A stretch of DNA of 64,000 nucleotides. Origin: JADKAV01 sp963732355 (GTDB lineage Bacteria; Actinomycetota; Actinomycetes; S36-B12; UBA10799). This document shows positions 51,294 to 59,478 of the stretch, one piece after another. The stretch lies in contig CAVSZD010000006.1 of assembly GCA_963732355.1 (NCBI GenBank), positions 620,001 to 684,000 of the forward strand. The letters are read 5' to 3'. The position numbers and the translations under genes are program-made. Each line of letters starts with the position of its first letter. The stretch's first letter is position 1. The notes under the pieces were generated by a model. It did no database searches, was not told the origin of the DNA, and was given only the letters and a program-made list of their open reading frames with translations.

Positions 51294-54004
51294 CCGCCGA
51301 GCTCGACCACCAGGTGGATCTGCTGCGCAGGCGACTGGTCAGCGACCCGCGAGCGTTCCGTGAGGTCTTCATCTCCGAGGGCATGCAGGCGGTGGCGTGG
51401 GAGTTCCAGCAGCCCGAGTTGGGCGGGGACTTCACGCGCAGGCTTTGGGAGACGCTGCTGCGTGGTGACGACAGCAGCACCGTTCTGATGCGGTTCATCT
51501 GGAACCTGCCGCTTTCGGGCAAGCGCAAGTTCGTGCGTGCCATCGACGCCCACCTGTCGGATCGCTATCCGATGTTCGCCGGGCTGTCGAAGGGGTGGCC
51601 GGCGCAGAACGCGATCGAGCCGTTCGTTCGGGACGCCGACAGCCGGGCCACTGACTTCGGCCTGGTGAACCAGGGATTCCTGGGCTACTTGGACCAGGGT
51701 TACAACCAGCGCGAAGTCGACCTGCTGGTGTGGCTGGAGGTCCTGCGCGACAAGCAGTGCGAGGAGAAGCCCTGCGAACTCGGGGAGTTCCTTGCCGGCT
51801 GCCGGGAGCCCACAGGTGGCTGTCCGGTAGCGATCCACATCCCGCAGGTCATCGAGCTGATCGGTAACGACCGGTTCCGCGAGGCGCTGGAACTGATGGA
51901 GTCCAGCAACCCGCTGCCGGACGTGACCGGTCGGGTCTGCCCGCAAGAACTGCAGTGCCAGGGCGCCTGTATCCAGAAGTTGCCGATCGCGATCGGCCAG
52001 CTCGAGTGGTACCTGCCCGAGCGCGAGAAGCTCGTCGACCCGCAGGCGACGGCGCGCCGGTTCGCAGGCGTACGCGACCCATGGGAGACGGCGACCCACC
52101 CACCGGTGGCGATCATCGGCTCGGGTCCTTCTGGGCTGATCAACGCCTACCTGTTGGCCGCCCAGGGCTTCCCGGTGACCGTCTTCGAGGCGTTCCACGC
52201 CCTCGGCGGGGTGCTGCGCTACGGCATCCCGGAGTTCCGCCTGCCCAACGAGTTGATCGATGACGTCGTGGCGAAGATCCGCCTGCTGGGCGGGAAGTTC
52301 GTGATGAACTTCGTGGTGGGCAAGACCGCCACGCTGCAGGACCTGCGCGACGCCGGCTTCGCCCGGATCTTCGTCGGTACCGGCGCCGGCCTGCCGCGGT
52401 TCATGAACGTGCCCGGCGAGCACCTGCTGAACGTGATGTCGGCCAACGAGTTCCTCACCCGGGTCAACCTGATGCAGGGGCTGCGCTCCGACTACGAGAC
52501 GCCCCTGCCGGAGACCGCAGGCAAGCAGGTCTTGGTCATCGGCGGCGGCAACACGGCGATGGATGCCGCCCGGACCGCCCGGCGCCTCGGCGGCCACGTG
52601 ACGATCGTCTACCGCCGCACGCAGGCGCAGATGCCAGCCCGGGTCGAGGAGCAGCACCACGCACTCGAAGAGGGCATCACGTTCGAGGAGTTGCGCTCGC
52701 CTGTGGAGTTCCTCGGTAACGACAGCGGTTTCGTCAAGGCCGCTGTCCTCGACGAGATGGAACTCGGCGAGCCCGACGATTCCGGGCGCCGCCGCCCTGT
52801 GTCCACGGGGCGCACCGCCACCAAACGGGCCGACCTGGTGATCATGGCACTCGGCAACGCCGCCAACCCGATCATCAAGGACTCGGAGCCGAGGCTGGAG
52901 ACCTCGAAGTGGGGCACGATCAACCTCGATCACAAAGGTTCGCAGGAGACCACCTTGGCCGGTGTCTACACCGGTGGGGATGCAGCCCGCGGCGGGTCCA
53001 CGGCGATCCTGGCAGCCGGCGACGGTCAGGCGGCAGCTAGGGAGATTCTGGCCATCGACGACCTCACCCCGGATGTGATCCGGGATTCTGTGGCACGCGC
53101 GCGCGCCTACACCGAACTGGCCACCACCGAGGCGACCATCCTCGACAAGGTCGACCTCAGTGACGGCATCGTCGAGTTCACCGTCCGGGCGCCGCTGATC
53201 GCACTGTCCGCGCAGGCCGGGCAGTTCGTCCGCGTGCTGCCTCAACCCGACGGTGAGCTCATCCCGCTCACGCTGGCCGATTGGGACGCCGAGGCGGGCA
53301 CGATCGACCTGGTCGTGCAGGGTGTCGGCACGAGCAGCATCGAGATCAACCAGATGGCCGTCGGCGAGGCGTTCACCGGGATCGCCGGGCCGCTCGGGCG
53401 ACCCAGTGAGATCGCTGCCCACGAGGCTGGCACGACTGTGGTCTTCACCGCCGGGGGCCTGGGCCTGCCGCCGGTGTTCCCGATCATGCGTGAACACCTG
53501 CGGGTCGGCAACCATGTCACGCTGATCGCAGGCTTCCGCAGTGCCGACCTGATGTTCTGGACCGATCCCGGCGAACGTGTCGAGCAGTTGCGGACCGAGT
53601 TCGGCGACCAGTTCGACGTCGTCTACACGACCAACGACGGTTCGTTCGGAGTACCAGGGTTCGTCACCGGGCCGCTGGAGGAAATGCTGCGCGGCCAGGG
53701 ACGGCCGGTGGCAGAGGTCGTAACCATCGGGCCACCTTTGATGATGCGCGCCGTGAGCGACCTGAGCCGCCGCTTCGACACTGCCTGTGTGGCGAGCCTG
53801 AACTCGATCATGGTCGACGCCACCGGGATGTGCGGTGCCTGCATGGTGCCGGTGCTGATCGACGGCAAGCCAGTCCGCAAGCATGCCTGCATCGATGGCC
53901 CCGAGATCGACTCCCACATCATCGAGTGGGACAAGTTCCTACCGCGCTTCAACCAGTTCAGCGCCCAGGAGCAGGCCAGCCGCGCCCGTCACGGTCTGAA
54001 CTGA
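51290..54004 (+). CDS. Fused NfnB-NfnA type NAD(P)-ferredoxin transhydrogenase-like protein
   Basis: 904 residues. Residues 1-~150 are an N-terminal domain I do not recognise. Then come a cysteine-rich Fer4_20 region (~155-245), a GltD/NfnB flavoprotein (VAIIGSGPSGLINAYLLAAQG ~273; VLVIGGGNTAMDAARTARRLG ~416; YTGGDAARGGSTAILAAGDG), and from ~615 an NfnA-type FNR module (FVRVLPQPDGELIPLTLADWD; TIGPPLMMRAVSDLS) ending in a [2Fe-2S] motif (ATGMCGACMVP...ACIDGPEID ~847). In separate form these are the large and small subunits of electron-bifurcating NADH-dependent ferredoxin:NADP+ oxidoreductase. Translationally coupled to PFOR, it should take that enzyme's electrons to NAD(P)H. Confidence 0.88.
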   Translation: MTAELDHQVDLLRRRLVSDPRAFREVFISEGMQAVAWEFQQPELGGDFTRRLWETLLRGDDSSTVLMRFIWNLPLSGKRKFVRAIDAHLSDRYPMFAGLSKGWPAQNAIEPFVRDADSRATDFGLVNQGFLGYLDQGYNQREVDLLVWLEVLRDKQCEEKPCELGEFLAGCREPTGGCPVAIHIPQVIELIGNDRFREALELMESSNPLPDVTGRVCPQELQCQGACIQKLPIAIGQLEWYLPEREKLVDPQATARRFAGVRDPWETATHPPVAIIGSGPSGLINAYLLAAQGFPVTVFEAFHALGGVLRYGIPEFRLPNELIDDVVAKIRLLGGKFVMNFVVGKTATLQDLRDAGFARIFVGTGAGLPRFMNVPGEHLLNVMSANEFLTRVNLMQGLRSDYETPLPETAGKQVLVIGGGNTAMDAARTARRLGGHVTIVYRRTQAQMPARVEEQHHALEEGITFEELRSPVEFLGNDSGFVKAAVLDEMELGEPDDSGRRRPVSTGRTATKRADLVIMALGNAANPIIKDSEPRLETSKWGTINLDHKGSQETTLAGVYTGGDAARGGSTAILAAGDGQAAAREILAIDDLTPDVIRDSVARARAYTELATTEATILDKVDLSDGIVEFTVRAPLIALSAQAGQFVRVLPQPDGELIPLTLADWDAEAGTIDLVVQGVGTSSIEINQMAVGEAFTGIAGPLGRPSEIAAHEAGTTVVFTAGGLGLPPVFPIMREHLRVGNHVTLIAGFRSADLMFWTDPGERVEQLRTEFGDQFDVVYTTNDGSFGVPGFVTGPLEEMLRGQGRPVAEVVTIGPPLMMRAVSDLSRRFDTACVASLNSIMVDATGMCGACMVPVLIDGKPVRKHACIDGPEIDSHIIEWDKFLPRFNQFSAQEQASRARHGLN

Positions 54005-54012
54005 ACGGCTCG

Positions 54013-57000
54013 TCAGCTTTTCCGGACGACCTTGAACGAGACCTTCGTGGGTGAGGATGCGTTGCCCGCCGAGTCAGTCGCCGTGATCTGAATCGTGTGC
54101 TTGCGCCCCTTGCCAGGCCTGGACTTGACCGTTGCTGAGAACGGCGATCCGCACTTGGTGGCCTTCCCCTTGTCCACCCGGCAGGTGAAGGTCGCGTCCG
54201 CCTCGGAGCCGAAGGTGACCTTGACCTTGGCCTTCGCCTTCTTAGTGGTGATCTTCTTCTTCGGTGCCTTCGAAACAGTGATCGAAGGTGCTGTCGTGTC
54301 CGGCGCCGGCGTCGGTGCCGCGGCAGTCGTCGTGAACACCTGGTCGCCACCCCGGCTGTGAACCACGCCCTTTCGCAGCGCGATCAACCGGTAGTGGTAC
54401 TGCGTGGCCGGTGCCAGACCGGACACAGTGGCCGTCACGGGTAGGTCGGCGTTGCCCGCACCGCCGGCGGTGACCGGGGTCTTCTGCCCGTACGCAGGAC
54501 TGGTCCCGTACTCGAACTGGTAGTCGGTGGGGGTGGCGCTCGAGTTGTGGGTTCCGTTGAGGGTCGCGGCGCCCGTCGTGATGGCCGACGCGGCGGTGGT
54601 CACCGATGTGGGCAGCTTGAAGACATCACACTGACGAGCAGGGCTCACACCCCAGGCGTTCAGAGTTCCCACGTCTTCAGGGAAGTTGTCGCGGACGTTG
54701 AGGACCCATGCCCCGCTGCGCGAGTGCCCGTCGAAGGCCGACAGCGCCTCGGCGGGCCGATACGTACCGGTGAGACCACCCGCAGTGCTGAGTAGCGACC
54801 CTGTGATCGGCTGGGCGGCTTCGTCGTCGAGAACGAGGTCCACGAAGTTGTCACCGGCGCCGCCGGCGGCATCGACGAGGACCACCGTCGTCCCGGCGTG
54901 GGTCAAAGTGATCTTCAAGTCGCCGACGTAGGTGTGGGTGAGACTGCCGATCCTCACATCGAGGTCGCTGACATTGCCCGCGCCCTGCAGCGTGAGCGTC
55001 GAGTTCACCCCGGCAGGAGAATTGTCGGGGATGGCCTTCGGCACATCCGTGCTGTTGGTGAAGGACGGCTGGCCGACGGACACGGTCTTCACCGGGACGG
55101 CCACCGCACCGCTCGGGCCGGTCACGGAGACCGTGAGACCCACGGTGCTCTCACATGCTTGCGCCTCAGGCACCTTGACGGTGAACGGCGGGTCGTTCGC
55201 TGCGTTCTTCTCGGCAGGCACCGTCGGCCAGTTGCTCGTGCCGACAACCACCTGGGCGCCGTTGCTCGCGGTGATCGATCCGGTCACGGACGGGATCGCC
55301 GAGCCTGTCGTGTTCTGAACAGTGGTAGTGACCGCAAGCGTCTCGCCCGGCTCGGGGAACCCGTCGCCGTCGCCGAGCGGGGCGTTGTCGTTGACGGTCG
55401 TCGCGACGTGGAGCAATGCCGGCGGCAGCGAGAAGTCCTCCGTCGCGGTGGTGGCGTCCGCGTTCGGGGTGGTCGCCGAGTAGCCCATCCCGCGATCCGC
55501 GAAGACCTTCCAAACCTTCGACAGGCTCACGTTGTTGACCTGGGCGGACTGGATGATCGCGTCGCGCATCGTGAGCATGCTGGGCGAGGCAGGTGACAGC
55601 CGCATACCGCCGGTGATGATCTTGAGGGCGTCGTTGCGGCCCAGCGCTGTGCGCAAGTCCCACATCGTCTGACCCCAGATCTCGCCGTTGTCGTGCACAC
55701 CGTTGTTGTTCACCTTGCCCAAGTCGCCGTAGGTGAAGCCGCCGGATCCGGCTGTCCCGGACGCCGGACACTGCGCGTTCGCCGCTCCGACGGTGCAGTC
55801 GATCCCCTGTTCGCGTATGCCTTGAGTGCCTAACACGTACTGGCCCATCACCAGGTTGCCGGGCCCGGCCGGGTCGGTCTTGTCGCCCTCATGTACCAGC
55901 AGGTCCAGGGCGTAGAAGTCCGACCATCCCTCACCCATGGCGCCGGACTGCGCACCGCCGAGGTTGACCAGGCGGTCGGACAGGCCGTGCGTGTACTCGT
56001 GGTAGACGATCTCGGCGTCTGCACTCCCATCGACGTCGTAGAGGGCATCCCACACGTACATCTGCATCCGTGGCGACTCGCCGTCGCCAGGCGTGGCCAT
56101 ATTCGCGTTGTTCATCCCGCTGGAGTCCTGGGCCTCGGCCAGTACGGCATCGCCGCCCAGACCCTGCCCGCTGGCGTTGACGTGCTCGAAGTTTCCCGCA
56201 CCCTCGTCGAAGCCGATGGGCGCGGCCAGCAGGGCATCGTGGAAATGGTTGACCAAGTAGAACAGCCCGACGGCACCGGGGTTGCGGTTGGCGGCCTTCG
56301 TCGCTGCATTGGTGCTGTCCCAGGTGCATCCGAAGGCCGGGCACTCCGGCTGCTGGTTGAAGAACTGCGTCGGGTAGGTCCAGTTGCCGGCCAGACCGCC
56401 GTTGCGCAGGACTTTCTCACTGTCCTGATACCCGTTGGTGCCGTTGTTGTCCACGTAGGTGTGAGTGTTGTTGCCCATCAACTGGTTGCCGTTCGCGGCC
56501 GACCGGTCCAGCCAGGTCGGGTCTGTACCGAAGTTCACGGCCGTGGGCGCAACCCCACTGAACGGGTGCAGCGGCCAGACCTGGGCGTCGTTGTTGTCGA
56601 ACGCCGTCAACGACTGCCGGAAGAGCACCTCGCCGGAGTTGGCAGCCACAGCGACCCGGTACAGGATCGAGTCGCTGTCCAACACCTGGACATCCCAGAC
56701 CAGCCGGTCCTCGCCAGCTTGGGCGAAGACCCTCAGCGTGGCCGACTCGGCGTAGGTCTCGTAGGTGGTCTTGCGGTCCGGACCCTTCGAGCGTTCCTCT
56801 ACTGGCGGCACGCTCGCCTCACCCCCCACGTTCTCGCGAGCGGCCAAGAGGGCGTCGTCGGCTGTGAGGTCCGGGGTGGTCGTGGGCACGGAGAGGTCGC
56901 TGACCGGCGCACCGCTGATGTTGATCAGCCGTCCGTTCTTCGTCACGTTCCCGCGCAGGTAGCTGTCGAAGGACTCGATCCCGTCGACGCTCTGTGAGAA

Positions 57001-57411
57001 TGTGACGTGGGTGACGCCGTCGATCGCGGTGTAGGACTTAGTGACCTGCAAGTTCGCCAGATCGCCGCTGTCCAGACCGAAGGCCCGCCGCTGATCACTG
57101 ACGTATGCGAGGACGATGTGTGCCGGCGCTTGCTTGGATGCAGCGGTGAGCAGCCCGTCGGTGCGGCCCACGAAGGCAACCGCGCCGGTCTGCGGGCTGG
57201 AGTCCACAAAACCCTCAGCTCCGAGGGTGCTGTCGAGGCGATCCGCCGCCCGCGGGGCGACAGGTGCCACCTTCTGGGTCTTGCGCACATCCATGTTGGG
57301 CAGCATTTGGTCCCGGTGGTCATCGACTGCCGACGCCGGAGCGGCGCTCACCGCCACGCACCCAACGGCTACTGACAAGAAGGCAAGACGCACGGCGGCG
57401 GCTCTTCGCAT
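54013..57411 (-). CDS. Secreted M36 (fungalysin-type) metallopeptidase with P-domain and Fn3-like repeats
   Basis: 1132 residues. Signal peptide (CVAVSAAPASA), an FTP propeptide region (~100-180), a pro-domain, then the M36 catalytic domain with zinc motif HEYTH (VYHEYTHGLSDRLVN) and a downstream Glu (GEGWSDFYALDLLVHEGD). C-terminal parts: a CARDB/beta domain, a proprotein-convertase P-domain (LTHTYVGDLKITLTHAGTTV; GAWVLNVRDNFPEDVGTLNAWG split), an Fn3-type domain (YQFEYGTSPAYGQKT; YHYRLIALRKG) and a Lys-rich Ig-like tail. An extracellular protease for protein feeding or matrix turnover. It ends 9 bp from the convergent Nfn-like gene. Confidence 0.92.
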   Translation of the reverse strand: MRRAAAVRLAFLSVAVGCVAVSAAPASAVDDHRDQMLPNMDVRKTQKVAPVAPRAADRLDSTLGAEGFVDSSPQTGAVAFVGRTDGLLTAASKQAPAHIVLAYVSDQRRAFGLDSGDLANLQVTKSYTAIDGVTHVTFSQSVDGIESFDSYLRGNVTKNGRLINISGAPVSDLSVPTTTPDLTADDALLAARENVGGEASVPPVEERSKGPDRKTTYETYAESATLRVFAQAGEDRLVWDVQVLDSDSILYRVAVAANSGEVLFRQSLTAFDNNDAQVWPLHPFSGVAPTAVNFGTDPTWLDRSAANGNQLMGNNTHTYVDNNGTNGYQDSEKVLRNGGLAGNWTYPTQFFNQQPECPAFGCTWDSTNAATKAANRNPGAVGLFYLVNHFHDALLAAPIGFDEGAGNFEHVNASGQGLGGDAVLAEAQDSSGMNNANMATPGDGESPRMQMYVWDALYDVDGSADAEIVYHEYTHGLSDRLVNLGGAQSGAMGEGWSDFYALDLLVHEGDKTDPAGPGNLVMGQYVLGTQGIREQGIDCTVGAANAQCPASGTAGSGGFTYGDLGKVNNNGVHDNGEIWGQTMWDLRTALGRNDALKIITGGMRLSPASPSMLTMRDAIIQSAQVNNVSLSKVWKVFADRGMGYSATTPNADATTATEDFSLPPALLHVATTVNDNAPLGDGDGFPEPGETLAVTTTVQNTTGSAIPSVTGSITASNGAQVVVGTSNWPTVPAEKNAANDPPFTVKVPEAQACESTVGLTVSVTGPSGAVAVPVKTVSVGQPSFTNSTDVPKAIPDNSPAGVNSTLTLQGAGNVSDLDVRIGSLTHTYVGDLKITLTHAGTTVVLVDAAGGAGDNFVDLVLDDEAAQPITGSLLSTAGGLTGTYRPAEALSAFDGHSRSGAWVLNVRDNFPEDVGTLNAWGVSPARQCDVFKLPTSVTTAASAITTGAATLNGTHNSSATPTDYQFEYGTSPAYGQKTPVTAGGAGNADLPVTATVSGLAPATQYHYRLIALRKGVVHSRGGDQVFTTTAAAPTPAPDTTAPSITVSKAPKKKITTKKAKAKVKVTFGSEADATFTCRVDKGKATKCGSPFSATVKSRPGKGRKHTIQITATDSAGNASSPTKVSFKVVRKS

Positions 57412-57631
57412 GGTTACGCTCGATCTCGCTTGGCGCAGTCGCCGATGGTCGACGCCGCTGACCGGCCAAACTTACACTGGCGACCCTCGCCCAACAAGAG
57501 CCTGATCTTGCAGACTGTCCGAAGGGACCAACCGCCAGCCAAGACTGCGAACAACCGCCCAACGCGTTGACTTCCCCCGAACCTGTAACCGGTGCACCGG
57601 CACACGCGTTGGACCAGTTCCCGGCCGTCCC

Positions 57632-58390
57632 CTACAGGCGGCGGTCGCGCAATACGGGGAACTCGTCGCGCACTTGATGCGGCAGACCGGGGTCGAGATC
57701 CATGAGCAGGACGCCGGGTTCGGTGAGATCGCCCACGACCTGTCCGCGGGGGTCAACGATCGTCGTGTGTCCGCCCATCGCCATGCCATTGCTATGGCCG
57801 GTCGAGTTGGCGCCGATCACCCACAACTGGTTCTCCGTGGCCCGGGCCGCGGTCAACAGACTCCAGTGCGCGATCCGCGCAGCCGGCCAGCCCGTGGGGA
57901 TCAGGACGGCGGTGGCGTCAGCGTCCGTCAGAGCCCGGAACATCTCCGGGAAACGCAGGTCGTAACAGGTCGCCAGGCCGGTGACCCCCAGTGGCGTCTC
58001 GACCGTGACGACGGTTTGACCAGCGTTCAGGGTCACCGCCTCACCGGTGTCGAACCCGAACAAGTGGATCTTCCGGTAGGTGGCCAGCACCTCTGCGTTC
58101 GGTCCGAAGACCACCGACGTGTTGAAGAGGTCGTCGCCGTCGCGCTCGAGGAATGAACCCGCGTGCAGGACCCTCCCCGGCGCGAGGTCGGACATATGTG
58201 CGCACCACGTCTCAAGCGGGACCGCGTGGTCGAGGTTCTCGGCGACAGCGAACGGTCCGATTTCCCACAACTCGGGCAGCACAATGAGGTCCGCCTCGAT
58301 GCCCGCGGTCACTTCGCGGACCCGACGCCGGCGCAACGATGCGTCATGCTCGTCCGACAGGTTCAACTGCACTGCAGCAACGCGGGTCAT
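57632..58390 (-). CDS. Carbon-nitrogen hydrolase (nitrilase superfamily)
   Basis: 252 residues. Catalytic triad of the superfamily: Glu in LIVLPELWEIG, Lys in YRKIHLFGFD, Cys in GLATCYDLRFPEMFR. An amidase acting on small linear amides (omega-amidase/YafV-like proteins have this length). Substrate unknown. ATG at 58390 lies 6 bases after TAACCT on its strand with no Shine-Dalgarno. It is divergent from the mycothiol-family gene, sharing a 33-bp regulatory space. The 220 bp on its 3' side, up to the M36 start, shows nothing notable. Confidence 0.9.
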   Translation of the reverse strand: MTRVAAVQLNLSDEHDASLRRRRVREVTAGIEADLIVLPELWEIGPFAVAENLDHAVPLETWCAHMSDLAPGRVLHAGSFLERDGDDLFNTSVVFGPNAEVLATYRKIHLFGFDTGEAVTLNAGQTVVTVETPLGVTGLATCYDLRFPEMFRALTDADATAVLIPTGWPAARIAHWSLLTAARATENQLWVIGANSTGHSNGMAMGGHTTIVDPRGQVVGDLTEPGVLLMDLDPGLPHQVRDEFPVLRDRRL

Positions 58391-58396
58391 AGCAGC

Positions 58397-58416
58397 AGGT
58401 TAGTCGCGACTACATT
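58397..58416. promoter_or_regulatory. Divergent leaderless promoters sharing a 12-bp palindrome
   Basis: Minus-strand -10 TAACCT (58397-58402) lies 6 bases before the nitrilase ATG. Plus-strand -10 TACATT (58411-58416) lies 7 bases before the mycothiol-family ATG. The perfect palindrome TAGTCGCGACTA (58401-58412) overlaps both boxes and could be a common operator. Confidence 0.5.
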
Positions 58417-58423
58417 TACCGGC

Positions 58424-59212
58424 ATGAATCCACTTGTGGCCGCCTGGCAGGATGCGATCGATTCGTTCGTTGCGACGGTGGACCAGATCAGCGATGAATC
58501 CTTCGCTACGCCATCGTTGCTTCCGGGCTGGACGGTAGGGGACATCGTCGCGCACGTGGCTGCGCTGGAGGCCGAACTGTGCGGGGATCCGTTGCCCGAT
58601 CATCAGCCCGACTGGAACGCCCTTGCCCACGCTGACGACGCATTCTCGCGCTACACCGAACTGGGGGTGGACCACCGCCGGGGAATGAGTCCCCAGGCGT
58701 TGCGCGCTGAGCTGGCCGAGGTCAGGCGTCGCCGAAGTAGCGAGTTGCGCGAGGGTCCGCAGGGTGACGACGATCTGGTGCGTGGGATCGCCGGGAACAC
58801 CTGGCCATTGCGACGGGTATTGAGGATGCGCTGCTTCGACATCTTCCTGCATGAGTTCGACGTGCGCGACGCCTTGGAACTCGGCGTACCGCGGATCGGT
58901 GCGGCTGGGACGGTGACCGTGGGTTTGATGGCCGACAGCCTGGGTTACGTCTGGGTCAAGAAGGCGCAGGCGCTGCCGGGCCAGGTGCTTCATTTCGTCG
59001 TGCCGGGCTACGTCGACCAGTGGATCGGCGTGGGGGAGGACGGCCGAGGTCGTGCGGTGGAAGCGACGCAGCCCACAACGACGGTGTCGATGGATGTGCT
59101 GGCATTCATCAGGCTGGCGTCCGGGCGTCGGCCGGACCCGCACGCGGCCTCCGTCGCCGGAGATCAGAACCTGGCAGAACTTGTGCTGCAGGGTTTAAAC
59201 GTCTCGCCGTAG
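58424..59212 (+). CDS. Maleylpyruvate isomerase family mycothiol-dependent enzyme
   Basis: 262 residues. The N-terminal DinB/MDMPI helical domain has SFATPSLLPGWTVGDIVAHVA, with the usual metal-ligand His and a second His in IFLHEFDVRDALEL. A C-terminal SCP2-like part follows (MDVLAFIRLASGRR). Members use mycothiol for isomerase or detoxification reactions in actinobacteria. The specific substrate is unknown. Chosen ATG 58424 is at a leaderless position; the longer open frame upstream runs antisense to the nitrilase. Confidence 0.87.
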   Translation: MNPLVAAWQDAIDSFVATVDQISDESFATPSLLPGWTVGDIVAHVAALEAELCGDPLPDHQPDWNALAHADDAFSRYTELGVDHRRGMSPQALRAELAEVRRRRSSELREGPQGDDDLVRGIAGNTWPLRRVLRMRCFDIFLHEFDVRDALELGVPRIGAAGTVTVGLMADSLGYVWVKKAQALPGQVLHFVVPGYVDQWIGVGEDGRGRAVEATQPTTTVSMDVLAFIRLASGRRPDPHAASVAGDQNLAELVLQGLNVSP

Positions 59213-59227
59213 CGGCTGGTCACGGCA

Positions 59228-59478
59228 GGCGGTGTGGTTTTTCGGCGAGTAAGTGGTCGGTTTCCAGCTTTGCCTGGGTGGGGGGTCAGCCGGTTCAACC
59301 TTTTCCGGAGCCGCGCAGTTGAGGTCGGTTTCCAGCTTTGCCTGGGTGGAGGGTCAGCCGGTTCAACCTTTCCCGGAGGCGGTGTGTTTTCCGGCGAGTA
59401 AGTGGTCGGTTTCCAGCTTTGCCTGGGTGGGGGGTCAGCCGGTTCAACCTTTTCCGGAGCCGCGCAGTTGAGGTCGGT
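59228..59478. repeat. Array of the GGTTTCCAGCTTTGCC family, alternating 68/81-bp spacing
   Basis: GGTCGGTTTCCAG occurs at 59255, 59323 and 59404, and a truncated GGTCGG at 59472, spaced 68, 81 and 68 bp. The long unit has TTTTCGGCGAGTAAGTGG; the short one has CCGCGCAGTTGAG instead. All share TGCCTGGGTGG, GGTCAGCCGGTTCAACC. The array separates two convergent genes and supplies the last codons of the TetR gene. Confidence 0.92.

Noticed and set aside
51122..53917. 931-codon open frame antisense to the Nfn-like gene
   Set aside because: A GC-rich shadow frame: no recognisable domains, no start signal, and the sense strand has clear catalytic motifs.
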